54,213 bases of DNA from an uncultured beta proteobacterium (GCA_902826155.1 CADEDU010000046.1:1-54213); one strand, 5' to 3'; positions 1 through 8,168 are shown, counted from the stretch's first letter. Translations and numbers: made by a program. Notes: a model not told the origin generated them from the sequence alone.

Positions 1-1793
1 AAGTCGGCCTTGCGGCCGTTGTTGTCGGTCAGCGTGCCGTGGTCCATCACCTGCAGCAGGATATTGAAGATGTCCGGATGGGCTTTCTCGATCTCATCCA
101 GGAGCAATACGGCGTGCGGCTTCTTGGTGATCGCTTCGGTCAGCAGGCCGCCTTGATCGAACCCGACATAACCGGGCGGGGCGCCGATCAACCGGGAAAC
201 GGCATGGCGCTCCATGTACTCGGACATATCGAACCGGATGAGTTCGATGCCCATACAGTAGGCCAGTTGACGCGCGACCTCGGTCTTGCCGACACCAGTG
301 GGGCCGGAGAACAGGAACGATCCGATCGGTTTTTGGGGGTTGCCCAATCCGGCGCGAGCGGTTCGAATCGCCGCGACCAGTGCGTCGATGGCCTTTTCCT
401 GACCAAACACGACTGCTTTCAGGTCGCGATCCAGGTTCTTGAGCGCGGTGCGATCGTCCATCGATACGGACTGCGGCGGGATCCGCGCGATCTTGGCAAC
501 GATCTCCTCGATTTCCTGCTTGCCGATGATCCGCTTCTGCTTCGATTTGGGCAGTATGCGCTGCGAGGCGCCTGCCTCGTCGATTACATCGATTGCCTTA
601 TCCGGAAGGTGCCGATCGGTGATGTAACGAGACGACAATTCGGCGGCGGCCGAGAGCGCGCCCGCGCTGTACTTGACGCCATGGTGCGCCTCGAACCGCG
701 ACTTGAGTCCGCGCAGGATCTCGACCGTCTCGTTCACCGAGGGCTCGGTGACGTCGATCTTCTGGAATCGGCGTGACAAGGCATGGTCTTTTTCGAACAC
801 GCCGCGGTACTCGTTGTACGTCGTGGCGCCGATGCATTTCAGTTGGCCAGTCGAAAGAGCCGGCTTGAGCAGGTTGGATGCGTCGAGGGTGCCGCCCGAT
901 GCCGCGCCCGCGCCGATGAGCGTGTGAATCTCATCGATGAACAGGATCCCATTCGGGTTATCCAGGAGCTGCTTCAGCACGGCTTTGAGTCGCTGCTCAA
1001 AGTCGCCGCGATACTTGGTCCCGGCAAGCAGGGCACCCATGTCCAACGAGTAGACCGTCGACCGGGCCAGGATTTCAGGCACGTCGTTTTCCACGATTCG
1101 TCGCGCCAATCCTTCGGCAATCGCCGTCTTGCCTACGCCTGCCTCGCCGACGAGCAGCGGGTTGTTCTTGCGGCGCCGGCACAACGTTTGGATGACTCGC
1201 TCCAATTCGTGTGATCGCCCGATCAACGGGTCGATTTTTCCTGCCAGGGCCTGAGCATTGAGGTTGACCGTGTAGGTTTCGAGCGCTCCGCCTGATGACT
1301 GCGCTTCCTGCTGCTCGTCCTGCTCGGGTTCGTTCTTCGGTTGCCCGCCCTGCGGCTGAGAGGACTTGGTGATGCCGTGCGATATGTAGTTGACGACGTC
1401 CAGGCGAGTAATGCCTTGCTGGTGCAAGAAGTAGACGGCGTGCGAGTCCTTCTCTCCGAAGATCGCAACCAGCACGTTGGCCCCGGTCACCTCCTTCTTA
1501 CCCGAAGACTGCACGTGCAGGATTGCCCGCTGGATGACTCGTTGAAACCCGAGCGTCGGCTGCGTATCGATCTCGTCCGATCCGCTCACGGTCGGCGTGT
1601 GGGCGCTGATGAATTCTGCGAGGGACTTGCGCAACTCATCGATGTTCGCGGCACACGCGCGCAGTACTTCCGCCGCGGTCGGGTTATCCAGCAGCGCCAG
1701 GAGCAGATGCTCGACGGTAATGAATTCGTGCCGCTTCTGCCGCGCCTCGACGAACGCCATGTGCAAGCTGACCTCGAGTTCCTGCGCAATCAT
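1..1793 (-). CDS. clpA: ATP-dependent Clp protease ATP-binding subunit ClpA (3' end off window)
   Basis: AAA+ unfoldase that feeds substrates to the ClpP peptidase in the cytoplasm. Reading the minus strand from ATG at 1793-1791 gives 597 uninterrupted codons up to the left edge. The order is: Clp N-domain starting [14 protein letters not shown], first AAA+ module with Walker A GEAGVGKT and Walker B ILFIDEIH, then a second module with Walker A GPTGVGKT, the DMSEYMERH segment, the GYVG pore loop and [12 protein letters not shown]. The last codons read [16 protein letters not shown], so roughly the final 150 residues are missing. The ATG overlaps the clpS stop (ATGA), which implies translational coupling with its own adaptor. 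The second module and the clpS partner make this ClpA rather than ClpB or ClpC. Confidence 0.97.
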   Translation of the reverse strand, partial: MIAQELEVSLHMAFVEARQKRHEFITVEHLLLALLDNPTAAEVLRACAANIDELRKSLAEFISAHTPTVSGSDEIDTQPTLGFQRVIQRAILHVQSSGKKEVTGANVLVAIFGEKDSHAVYFLHQQGITRLDVVNYISHGITKSSQPQGGQPKNEPEQDEQQEAQSSGGALETYTVNLNAQALAGKIDPLIGRSHELERVIQTLCRRRKNNPLLVGEAGVGKTAIAEGLARRIVENDVPEILARSTVYSLDMGALLAGTKYRGDFEQRLKAVLKQLLDNPNGILFIDEIHTLIGAGAASGGTLDASNLLKPALSTGQLKCIGATTYNEYRGVFEKDHALSRRFQKIDVTEPSVNETVEILRGLKSRFEAHHGVKYSAGALSAAAELSSRYITDRHLPDKAIDVIDEAGASQRILPKSKQKRIIGKQEIEEIVAKIARIPPQSVSMDDRTALKNLDRDLKAVVFGQEKAIDALVAAIRTARAGLGNPQKPIGSFLFSGPTGVGKTEVARQLAYCMGIELIRFDMSEYMERHAVSRLIGAPPGYVGFDQGGLLTEAITKKPHAVLLLDEIEKAHPDIFNILLQVMDHGTLTDNNGRKAD

Positions 1794-2098
1794 GATTCCT
1801 CCATCACACACTGCAGCGGATGCTGGTGCTTGCGAGCGTACGCCACGACCTGCTCGACTTTGGTTGCGGCAACGTCCTTGGGGTAGACCCCGCAGACCCC
1901 CAGCCCCTCGCGATGCACTTTGAGCATCACTTGAGTGGCCTTTTCACGTCCCATGCTGAAGAAAGTCTGAAGCACCACGACCACGAATTCCATTGGGGTG
2001 TAGTCGTCGTTGAGGAGGATCACTTTGAATAAAGGCGGCGGTGCGAGCTTCGATTTCTTCGACTCAAGAACCGTGCCATCACGAAGGCGGGTCGCCAT
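1790..2098 (-). CDS. clpS: ClpS, adaptor of ClpAP for N-end rule substrates
   Basis: Small cytoplasmic adaptor (102 aa) that binds the ClpA N-domain and delivers proteins with bulky hydrophobic N-termini. The ClpS core is clear: [13 protein letters not shown] (the N-degron pocket region), [20 protein letters not shown], and [17 protein letters not shown] towards the end. A basic, variable N-terminal tail of about 20 residues precedes it, as in the family. It lies directly upstream of clpA with a 4-base ATGA overlap and diverges from a cold-shock gene, the arrangement known for cspD-clpS-clpA in proteobacteria. Confidence 0.97.
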   Translation of the reverse strand: MATRLRDGTVLESKKSKLAPPPLFKVILLNDDYTPMEFVVVVLQTFFSMGREKATQVMLKVHREGLGVCGVYPKDVAATKVEQVVAYARKHQHPLQCVMEES

Positions 2099-2601
2099 GG
2101 GGCCTTCGCTCAGCAGCGAGCGCCAAAAGGGGCTGTGCTACACAAGGCAACCAAGTCGCGACCTTTCGGGCAGCGAGGGAAATTCCACCGGGAACGGCGA
2201 TTCCGTCGCAGAAAATTTACACGTCGCTATCGTAGCCAGACTCCAGGGGGGGTGCAATGACCTTTTCTCTGCGCGCGACACCACGTGACAAAGGGCCCGC
2301 AAGCTGAGGACGATGCGAAGTTTTCTATGCCAAGAACGCTCGGTTCCGTGTTGCGCCGGGGGAGCGCCGGGCGAGCCGCCAGTTCGGCAACACGAGCGGC
2401 AATTCGCCAATGGTAGATCTGCAGTAGTAAGTGGCAATGAGGCAGATCCTTTGTTGGTGGTGCGTTGGACATGGACTGATTGGTGTTGACGGCGCACTAC
2501 CGACCGGCGATGCGCGCATCCGCATCGTTGTGGCGGCGCACGGGAGATGGGCCATCGATTCGGCGCGGCGCACTCAGCTCGGGGTTAGATCTCGCAAACG
2601 C

Positions 2602-2631
2602 TTGACGTCGGCGAGGGAAGCGCGCTAAAAG
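2602..2631 (+). promoter_or_regulatory. Candidate sigma70 promoter for the cold-shock gene
   Basis: TTGACG at 2602-2607 and TAAAAG at 2626-2631 are separated by 18 bases. The -35 is good and the -10 is only fair. It would give a leader of roughly 140 nt before ATG 2781. Inference only. Confidence 0.3.
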
Positions 2632-2635
2632 GCGT

Positions 2636-2649
2636 ACCGCAATTGCGGT
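2636..2649. promoter_or_regulatory. Perfect 14-base palindrome, possible operator
   Basis: ACCGCAATTGCGGT is fully self-complementary and sits just after the candidate -10 of the cold-shock promoter, where a dimeric regulator could block initiation or where the transcript could begin with a small hairpin. Which protein would bind is unknown. Confidence 0.35.
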
Positions 2650-2780
2650 CTGACAATTCTTTCGCACCGCAAGCGCCTGTGAGCAAATGGGAATCTGTTC
2701 GCGCGCTCCCCGCAGCGACCCGGCTGCGAGGCTTAGCGAATGGAGCAAACGCAAAAGCGCGCTGCCAAGGGACGTGGGCT

Positions 2781-2987
2781 ATGCCAATCGGAACAGTAAA
2801 GTGGTTCAACGACGCCAAGGGTTTTGGATTCATCAAGCCCGATGACGGTGGAGAGGATTTGTTCGCACACTTCTCCGCAATCCAGATGCCTGGGTTCAAA
2901 TCCCTGAAAGAAGGGCAGAGGGTTTCCTTCGAGATCGTCCAGGGTCCGAAGGGGAAACAAGCGTCGAATATCCAGGCGGCTAGCTAG
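2781..2987 (+). CDS. Cold-shock domain protein, CspD-like
   Basis: A 68-residue single cold-shock domain (OB fold) that binds single-stranded nucleic acid. Both RNA-binding motifs are present: KGFGFI (RNP1) and DLFAHFS (RNP2 position, where Csps usually have VFVHFS). It begins with [12 protein letters not shown], typical of the family. ATG 2781 was chosen over upstream in-frame codons because AAGGGA lies 8 bases before it and family homology starts there. Its position divergent from clpS-clpA matches that of cspD, a stationary-phase replication inhibitor in E. coli. That assignment rests on context and not on a diagnostic residue, and a general CspA-type chaperone remains possible. Confidence 0.93.
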   Translation: MPIGTVKWFNDAKGFGFIKPDDGGEDLFAHFSAIQMPGFKSLKEGQRVSFEIVQGPKGKQASNIQAAS

Positions 2988-3080
2988 AGAGTTCGCCTTT
3001 CGGGGCAGCCGTCCGGCACTGGACACGGTGCTGCGAGTTGCCCCCCTGAGCGACGTCCAACGGGATTCCGCCGGCCTCGC

Positions 3081-3112
3081 TTGTCAACCAGCCGAGTTGT
3101 CAACCAGCCGAG
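3081..3112 (+). repeat. Perfect 16-base tandem duplication
   Basis: TTGTCAACCAGCCGAG occurs at 3081-3096 and again, without change, at 3097-3112. It lies in the leader region about 75 bases upstream of the small exported protein at 3187. It may be a recent slippage duplication; no function is evident. Confidence 0.85.
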
Positions 3113-3186
3113 CGGCAAAGCCGTTTTCGCGACATGCTCCTTGGCAGATGCCTCGAGGACCAATTCGAACCACGCGAAGGGTTACG

Positions 3187-3426
3187 ATGAACTTGCGCAT
3201 GATTGTCGGCGGGCTGGCGTTGCTCCTCGGTTTGCCCACTCTGGCACAGCAGCCGCCTGCGCCGCCCGCGGCCCCCGTCCAGCAGGCCCAACCGGCTGCT
3301 CCAGCGCCCGGAGCAGACGCGCCCAAGGCCGCGGACGGCAAGAAGGCCGCCAAGAAAAAAGCGCGCAAGGGCGCGAAGAAGGCTAAATCCGCTGGCGCGG
3401 CAAAGAAAACATCGGAAGGCCGCTAG
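3187..3426 (+). CDS. Small exported Ala/Pro/Lys-rich protein
   Basis: A 79-residue protein of unknown function. The start ATG 3187 is preceded by GAAGGG with 5-base spacing and opens a textbook signal peptide (MNLRMIVGGLALLLGLPTLA-Q, predicted cleavage after LA near residue 20). The mature part is low complexity: a Pro/Ala stretch, then a strongly basic tail dominated by KKAAKKKARKGAKK-type sequence. A longer in-frame extension exists upstream but would bury the signal peptide. A clear terminator follows at 3478. The basic tail recalls histone-H1-like and acid-shock-like proteins, but the leader argues for export; function is not assigned. Confidence 0.72.
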   Translation: MNLRMIVGGLALLLGLPTLAQQPPAPPAAPVQQAQPAAPAPGADAPKAADGKKAAKKKARKGAKKAKSAGAAKKTSEGR

Positions 3427-3477
3427 ACGGCGGAAGATCGCCAATTTATGGCGGACGGAAGGTCATCTTTCGGTCAA

Positions 3478-3501
3478 CCCACCCAGAAGGTGGGCGTTTT
3501 T
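3478..3501 (+). terminator. Rho-independent terminator after the 79-aa exported protein
   Basis: Stem CCCACC (3478-3483) pairs with GGTGGG (3489-3494) around a 5-base loop, and is followed by CG and five T residues (3497-3501). It is correctly placed 50 bases after the stop codon. Confidence 0.8.
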
Positions 3502-3635
3502 GGGACGGTGAGCAGCGGTTTCGCGGTTAGGTGACCGGAAACATGCTCAAGCAGAATCTGGGTCGACGTGGTTCTCACGGCGATGCAGAGCTCGGCCCGC
3601 AGCTGCGGGATTTCATCTACTAGTAGGAGAGGACC

Positions 3636-3776
3636 ATGAAAAAGCTGATCGCACTCGTTCTGGCCGCCATGTTCGCTGGCGCAACCTTCCAAGCCGTCGC
3701 CGACGTCAAGGCTGACAAGCCGGCCGCCGACAAGAAAGACGAGAAGAAGTCCGACAAGAAAGGCGACAAGAAGTAA
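3636..3776 (+). CDS. Exported Lys/Asp-rich microprotein (46 aa)
   Basis: A very short gene that length cut-offs tend to miss. ATG 3636 is preceded by a strong AGGAGAGGA at 3625-3633 and starts MKKLIALVLAAMFAGATFQAVA, an excellent signal peptide with a probable AxA-type cleavage near residue 22. The remaining ~24 residues are almost only Asp, Lys and Ala (KADKPAADKKDEKKSDKKGDKK). It has its own terminator (3795-3829), so it is probably a separate transcript. It resembles the neighbouring 79-aa protein in plan (signal peptide plus Lys-rich tail) but differs in detail. Small secreted Lys-rich proteins of this kind recur in betaproteobacteria; their role is not known to me. Confidence 0.75.
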   Translation: MKKLIALVLAAMFAGATFQAVADVKADKPAADKKDEKKSDKKGDKK

Positions 3777-3794
3777 GTCGCTGTCTTGTGGCAT

Positions 3795-3829
3795 GCGAAA
3801 GGCAGGGGAAACCCTGCCTTTCGCGTTTC
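3795..3829 (+). terminator. Strong Rho-independent terminator after the 46-aa microprotein
   Basis: A perfect 13-base-pair stem (3795-3807 with 3812-3824) closed by a GAAA tetraloop and followed by a short T-rich tail at 3826-3829. It lies 18 bases after the stop. The stem is long enough to be useful on both strands. Confidence 0.88.
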
Positions 3830-4008
3830 TGGACCCCGTATCGCCGTATCGTTATGGCGCTGCTGCTTCTTGAAGCCATTCCAAGGCATCGCGGGCGCTC
3901 AGCGCCCCACCTGACAAGATCAATTTGGCGAGTGTCGGTGCAGCGTCTGCAGAACCGATCCCAGTGAAGCTGGGGGCATACTTTTCGGGGAGTTACCAGG
4001 AGCGACCG

Positions 4009-4521
4009 ATGCAGACACGACCCAATGACCGCCTAGAACGTTTGCCAGCTGTAGCGAATCGGTGGACCCATGCGTTCGTTGCAGCGGCCGCCGCGGCGGT
4101 TGTATCTGGCACGGCGCTCTCGCAACCCGCTCAGCCGCAAACCGGTCTACCGGTGACGGCCTTGACCACCGGTTTGCACGTCATTCAAGCCGAGGTTGCG
4201 AGCACCGATCAAACGCGAGCGATTGGCCTGATGTTCCGCAAGTCGATGGACGCCAATCGCGGCATGCTGTTCATCTTCGAGGCGCGGTCACGACATTGCA
4301 TGTGGATGAAGAACACCTTCATCCCGCTCTCGGTTGCGTTCATCGACGAAGAGGGCAAGATCCTCAACATCGCCGACATGACCCCGCATGACGAAACCAG
4401 CCACTGCGCGAACGGGCCGGCGCGTTTCGCTTTGGAAATGAACCGGGGTTGGTTCGCGGGCAAAGGGGTCAAGCCAGGCGCGAAGATCACCGGCCTCGAT
4501 AAACTCGCGCCTTCGCGCTAG
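4009..4521 (+). CDS. DUF192 family exported protein
   Basis: A 170-residue protein with an N-terminal hydrophobic export segment (about residues 22-40, ending ALSQP) and a DUF192 domain (COG1430) over the rest. Family hallmarks are visible: TRAIGLMFRKSMDANRGMLFIFE, HCMWMKNTFIPLSVAFID and the final NRGWFAGKGVKPG. The biochemical function of the family is unresolved. ATG 4009 was preferred to the frame's earlier start because AGGAG ends 6 bases upstream and the signal peptide begins there. It converges with sodB. Confidence 0.92.
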   Translation: MQTRPNDRLERLPAVANRWTHAFVAAAAAAVVSGTALSQPAQPQTGLPVTALTTGLHVIQAEVASTDQTRAIGLMFRKSMDANRGMLFIFEARSRHCMWMKNTFIPLSVAFIDEEGKILNIADMTPHDETSHCANGPARFALEMNRGWFAGKGVKPGAKITGLDKLAPSR

Positions 4522-4586
4522 CGCATCTCGGGCCGGTTTGTCGCGCGCGAGAGGCCGATGCCCCCCGCACGACTTAAGCTACCGCG

Positions 4587-5168
4587 TCAGCCGAAGTTCT
4601 TTGCGGCGAAATCCCAGTTGACCAGGTTCCAGAACGCACCGACATAGTCAGGGCGTCGATTGCGATAGTCGATGTAGTACGCGTGCTCCCAGACGTCGCA
4701 GGTCAAAAGCGGCGTCTTGCCGGCTTGCGACAGCGGAGTCGCCGCGCCCGTCGTGCTGGCAAGTTCGAGCGATCCGTCGGCGGCCTTCACCAGCCAGGCC
4801 CAGCCTGATCCGAACGTGCCGACCGCTGTCTGCGCGAACTGCTTCTTGAACTCGTCGAACGAGCCCCACTTCTTGTTGATGGCATCGGCGAGTTTGCCGG
4901 TCGGCGCGCCACCGGCCTTGGGCGCAAGGCAGTTCCAGTAGAACGTGTGATTCCAAATCTGCGCCGCGTTGTTGAAGATGCCGCCGGAGGATTTCTTGAC
5001 GATGTCCTCCAGGCTCATGTTCTCGAATTCCGTCCCCTTGATCAGATTGTTGAGGTTGGTGACGTACGCAGCGTGGTGCTTCCCATGATGGAACTCGAGC
5101 GTTTCCTTCGACAGGTGCGGTTGTAACGCGTCGAGCGCGTACGGCAGTTCGGGTAGTTTGTGCTCCAC
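4587..5168 (-). CDS. sodB: Superoxide dismutase [Fe]
   Basis: Cytoplasmic Fe-superoxide dismutase (193 aa), converting superoxide to O2 and H2O2. Metal ligands are in place: His27, His74, Asp158 and His162 in DVWEHAYY, with gateway Tyr35 and Gln70 ([11 protein letters not shown]), the position that distinguishes Fe from Mn enzymes. Length is normal. The start is GTG at 5168-5166, with AAAGGAG seven bases upstream. A TAGAAT at 5261-5266 on the minus strand could be the -10. Between it and the ribosome site lie three copies of a GACGTTCAYCCC element (see repeat). It probably has its own transcript, since 188 bases separate it from xseA. Confidence 0.97.
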   Translation of the reverse strand: MEHKLPELPYALDALQPHLSKETLEFHHGKHHAAYVTNLNNLIKGTEFENMSLEDIVKKSSGGIFNNAAQIWNHTFYWNCLAPKAGGAPTGKLADAINKKWGSFDEFKKQFAQTAVGTFGSGWAWLVKAADGSLELASTTGAATPLSQAGKTPLLTCDVWEHAYYIDYRNRRPDYVGAFWNLVNWDFAAKNFG

Positions 5169-5192
5169 AGTGATGCTCCTTTATTCGAACTA

Positions 5193-5236
5193 GGGGTGAA
5201 CGTCTGGGGTGAACGTCGCCGACCGGGATGAACGTC
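5193..5236 (-). repeat. Three copies of a 12-base element in the sodB leader
   Basis: On the minus strand GACGTTCACCCC occurs twice with a 13-base period (plus-strand 5193-5204 and 5206-5217), and GACGTTCATCCC once (5225-5236). All three face the same way and lie between a candidate -10 and the sodB ribosome-binding site. They may be binding sites for a regulator or a small leader repeat. Confidence 0.6.
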
Positions 5237-5356
5237 AAACGCCGCCATTCGGGCTCGCGGATTCTAGCAGGGGCGCCATTGCGCACTCGTGCCTGGCACC
5301 GCCACTGACCACGCTCGCTTCAAGGTGTAGGCGGAGTCAGACGGTGGCGTGAGCGG

Positions 5357-6745
5357 CTAAGGTTTGGTGCGATCCACCTTGACCGCCAGTTCACCTCGAG
5401 CGAGCGTGATGTCGAGCGAGTCACCGGGCGCGACCTCGGCTGCATCACGGACCACCCGTCCTGTTCTGTCCTTTGCGATGCTGTAGCCGCGTCCGAGCAC
5501 CGCGTGGGGATCGAGATGCCGAAGCGCGTTGCCGTGGGCCGTCACTATCGCGCGATGGCGAGCGACGGTCGCGTGCATTGCGCTTGTGAGCAGCGTCGTG
5601 CGCAGCCCGGCTTCATTGCGCATTGCGCCGACCTGCGGCAAGCGCGCCACGAGCCGATACGCACAGCGCGAGAAGGCGGTACGTTCCTGTCGCAGCGCTG
5701 CATGCGCTGCACGGCTCAGGCGCGACACGGTCATGGCCAAGGTCCGGCGCTGCTGCTCGATCATCTTCGCTGGATCCAGCAGGCGGCGCTGCAGGTAATC
5801 GAGCGCCTGCATGCGCGATTCGATGTCACGGCGCGTCCAATCCGTGATGCGCCATGCCAGGCTGCCGATGCGCGCCAACACGTCTGCGAGCGCGGGAGCG
5901 GCCAGTTCGGCGGCCGCCGTCGGCGTGGGTGCACGCAGATCCGCAACGAAATCGGCAATCGTGAAATCGGTTTCGTGCCCGATGCCGGTAATCACCGGGA
6001 TGGGTGATGCGCGGATCGCGCGGGCCAGTTGCTCGTCGTTAAAGCTCCACAGATCTTCGATGCCGCCACCGCCACGCGCCACGATCAGCACGTCGCATTC
6101 GTTGCGCGTTCCGGCCCGTTCGAGCGCAGCGACGAGTTCGGAAGCCGCGCTTGCTCCCTGCACACCTGCCGGATAGACGATCACCGGGATCGACGGATTG
6201 CGCCGCCGCAGCGTGCTTAGGATGTCGCGCAACGCAGCGGCACCTAGCGAAGTGACGATGCCGATCTGCCGCGGGTGCTCGGGCAACGGGCGCTTGTGTT
6301 CCGCCTCGAACAGCCCTTCGGCCTGCAGCTTGTCGCGCAAACGCAGGAAGGCCTCGAACAGCGCGCCGCGGCCGGCTTGGCGCATGGTCTCCACGTTCAG
6401 CTGAAATTCGCCGCGTGCCTCGTACAGGGTGACGGTGGCTCGCACCTCCACTTGCAGACCGTCGCGTGGCACCCAGTCGAGGTACTGGTTGCGGTGCCGG
6501 AACATGACGCAGCGCACCTGCGCATCGACGTCCTTGAGCACGAAGTACCAATGCCCCGAGCGCGCCAGCGTTACGTTGGAGATCTCCCCGGCGATCCACA
6601 TCAGCCGGTAGCGCGTCTCCAGCAGGTCCTTGACGCTTCGAACCAGCGCGGAAACGCTTACCGTTGATCCGTCAGGATCGATCGGATGTCGGCGCGGGGG
6701 ATCGTCATCGGAGAACGTAACGGAGGAATTGGCTCGATATTTCAT
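5357..6745 (-). CDS. xseA: Exodeoxyribonuclease VII large subunit
   Basis: Large, catalytic subunit of ExoVII (462 aa), which degrades single-stranded DNA from both ends together with XseB (not in this window). The N-terminal OB-fold is seen as SALVRSVKDLLETRY, WIAGEISNV and HWYFVLKD. The nuclease core contains GIVTSLGAAALRDIL, LIVARGGGGIEDLWSFNDE and TGIGHETDFTIADFVADLRAPTPTAAAE, the conserved catalytic stretch. The C-terminus carries the expected helical region and the GRGYSI motif. ATG 6745 is the only good start. Divergent from exbB across a 361-base AT-richer spacer. Confidence 0.97.
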   Translation of the reverse strand: MKYRANSSVTFSDDDPPRRHPIDPDGSTVSVSALVRSVKDLLETRYRLMWIAGEISNVTLARSGHWYFVLKDVDAQVRCVMFRHRNQYLDWVPRDGLQVEVRATVTLYEARGEFQLNVETMRQAGRGALFEAFLRLRDKLQAEGLFEAEHKRPLPEHPRQIGIVTSLGAAALRDILSTLRRRNPSIPVIVYPAGVQGASAASELVAALERAGTRNECDVLIVARGGGGIEDLWSFNDEQLARAIRASPIPVITGIGHETDFTIADFVADLRAPTPTAAAELAAPALADVLARIGSLAWRITDWTRRDIESRMQALDYLQRRLLDPAKMIEQQRRTLAMTVSRLSRAAHAALRQERTAFSRCAYRLVARLPQVGAMRNEAGLRTTLLTSAMHATVARHRAIVTAHGNALRHLDPHAVLGRGYSIAKDRTGRVVRDAAEVAPGDSLDITLARGELAVKVDRTKP

Positions 6746-6792
6746 CGAAATCGCGCATGTTCGAAGGGCAAAAGCGGCTGCCGATCGCTTAC

Positions 6793-6801
6793 CTATCCAC
6801 A
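6793..6801 (+). promoter_or_regulatory. DnaA-box-like site (one mismatch)
   Basis: CTATCCACA differs from the consensus TTATCCACA at the first base. It lies 167 bases from a perfect box in the same spacer and in the same orientation. Confidence 0.35.
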
Positions 6802-6967
6802 GTGAGCGGGGTGCTTGTCATACGCGTGTAGCGATCTGGGCGCAACCCGAGACCAATGCTAACTCCATGTTTCAAGATGAGAAAAATTCCTTGCAGCATG
6901 GGGCGATGAGCGAATTCTCCTTGTGCGGCGGCACGTTAAGTCACGTTTCACCAAGCTACGCACAGAG

Positions 6968-6976
6968 TTATCCACA
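6968..6976 (+). promoter_or_regulatory. Perfect DnaA box
   Basis: TTATCCACA matches the strong R1-type DnaA box exactly, in an AT-richer intergenic spacer. A replication origin is not implied, as no dnaA, gidA or par gene is near. DnaA-regulated transcription or a chance match are both possible. Confidence 0.45.
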
Positions 6977-7046
6977 TGACTGTTCGCATCGCAGTGGACG
7001 GAAAATAGCTGAGAATTCAATAAGTCGCACTTCAGCCGGGGTTTTC

Positions 7047-7075
7047 TTGCCGAAGATTCGTCGGCCGATTAAATT
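7047..7075 (+). promoter_or_regulatory. Candidate sigma70 promoter for exbB
   Basis: TTGCCG at 7047-7052 and TAAATT at 7070-7075 with an ideal 17-base spacer, 31 bases before the GTG start. Confidence 0.45.
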
Positions 7076-7106
7076 GTCACGTTTTTGTCGGCGAGGAGCC
7101 TCCTAG

Positions 7107-7742
7107 GTGTTTGCAATCATCCAAGCAGCCGGTTGGCCGATTTGGCCGCTACTGCTCGCGTCGATCATCGCGCTCGCTCTGATCATCGAACGTCTCATCG
7201 CGCTACGGCGCGCGAAAGTGATCCCCGAGGGCATCCTCGACAAAGCGATTGCCGCTTATCGCGAGCGCGGCGTCTCCGGCGAGATGCTCAAGTCACTGGC
7301 CGACAGCTCTCCGCTCGGACGCGTGCTGGCCGCCGGACTACGCAATCACCAAAGCCCGCGGCCGGTGATGAAGGAAGCGATCGAGGAGGAGGGCGCCGCG
7401 GTCACGCACGATCTGGAGCGCTACCTGAATACGCTGGGTACGATCGCCTCGATCAGTCCGCTCATGGGACTGTTCGGTACCGTAGTCGGCATGATCGAGA
7501 TCTTCGGCTCGCAGGCGCCAACCGGTGGCACCAACCCGCAGCAGCTGGCGCACGGCATCTCGGTCGCGCTCTACAACACCGGGTTCGGCTTGCTCATCGC
7601 GATTCCGGCGATGATCTTCTTCCGCTACTTCCGCGGCAAGGTGGAGTCGTTCGTCGTGCACATGGAGCAGGAAGCCGCGAGGCTGGTTGATATCCTGCAC
7701 GGCGATCGTATCGACGCCGGCGCACGCCGCGCACCCCGTTAG
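7107..7742 (+). CDS. exbB: ExbB/TolQ/MotA-family proton channel subunit
   Basis: Inner-membrane proton-channel subunit (211 aa) that with ExbD/TolR converts proton-motive force into mechanical work. An N-terminal transmembrane helix (about residues 9-30) is followed by a cytoplasmic domain, then the two conserved helices containing LGTIASISPLMGLFGTVVGMI and GISVALYNTGFGLLIAIPAMIFF, which hold the family's Thr and Gly residues. The start is GTG 7107 with GAGGAG 8 bases upstream. exbD follows 9 bases later. No TonB or TolA gene is present, and placement ahead of lpxK is the usual betaproteobacterial arrangement. Confidence 0.95.
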   Translation: MFAIIQAAGWPIWPLLLASIIALALIIERLIALRRAKVIPEGILDKAIAAYRERGVSGEMLKSLADSSPLGRVLAAGLRNHQSPRPVMKEAIEEEGAAVTHDLERYLNTLGTIASISPLMGLFGTVVGMIEIFGSQAPTGGTNPQQLAHGISVALYNTGFGLLIAIPAMIFFRYFRGKVESFVVHMEQEAARLVDILHGDRIDAGARRAPR

Positions 7743-7751
7743 CGTTGCCCG

Positions 7752-8168
7752 ATGCGCTTTCGCAAGCATCTCAGCGACGATCCGGAGATCAATCTGATCC
7801 CGCTGATCGACGTATTGCTGGTCATCCTGATTTTCCTGATGGTGACGACGACGTACTCGAAGTACGCCGAGCTGCAGATCAATCTGCCCAGCGCCGACGC
7901 CGACAAGCAACTCGATCGCCCCAACGAGATCAACGTGGTCATCACCGCGAGCGGCCAGTATCTGGTCAATCGCTCCCCGGTGAGCGCCACCGACGCGGCC
8001 CAGCTGGCCGACGATCTGCGGCGCGCCGGCGCGAACATGAAAGATCCGGTGGTGATCATCAATGGCGACAAGTCGTCCAATCTGCAGTCCGCGGTAACCG
8101 CGATGGAGGCCGCTCGCATCGCCGGCTACTCGCAGGTGAGCATCTCCACGCAAAGCTCGACGAAGTAG
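7752..8168 (+). CDS. exbD: ExbD/TolR-family proton channel subunit
   Basis: Partner of the upstream ExbB (138 aa). It has a short cytoplasmic N-terminus, one membrane helix with the essential Asp in PLIDVLLVILIFLMV (Asp19), and a periplasmic domain of about 95 residues that contacts TonB/TolA-type partners and possibly peptidoglycan. Start ATG 7752 is 10 bases after the exbB stop, so the pair is co-transcribed. Confidence 0.95.
   Translation: MRFRKHLSDDPEINLIPLIDVLLVILIFLMVTTTYSKYAELQINLPSADADKQLDRPNEINVVITASGQYLVNRSPVSATDAAQLADDLRRAGANMKDPVVIINGDKSSNLQSAVTAMEAARIAGYSQVSISTQSSTK

Larger units (their letters stand above)
2099..2780. other. Long divergent intergenic region between clpS and the cold-shock gene
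   Basis: No convincing gene is seen in these 682 bases; short frames on both strands have no recognisable protein. What can be pointed to is near the cold-shock end: a TTGACG/TAAAAG promoter-like pair at 2602-2631, followed at once by a perfect 14-base palindrome (2636-2649). About 140 bases of leader then precede the start codon. A long leader is typical of cold-shock mRNAs, where it controls stability and translation. The clpS promoter must also lie here, but I could not place it. Confidence 0.5.
6746..7106. other. AT-richer spacer between xseA and exbB with DnaA-box-like sites
   Basis: No gene is supported here. The stretch is visibly richer in A+T than its surroundings. It holds a perfect TTATCCACA (6968-6976), a one-mismatch CTATCCACA (6793-6801), and a promoter-like pair for exbB at its right end. 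Confidence 0.55.

Noticed and set aside
2138..2628. Small overlapping open frames in the clpS-cold-shock spacer
   Set aside because: They run on both strands over the same bases, lack ribosome sites and resemble no protein.
3028..3186. Longer version of the small exported protein
   Set aside because: It would place ~50 unrelated residues before a perfect signal peptide, and a good ribosome site precedes ATG 3187.
6746..7106. Replication origin
   Set aside because: Two DnaA-box-like sites are too few, and dnaA, dnaN, gidA/parAB and typical 13-mers are absent.
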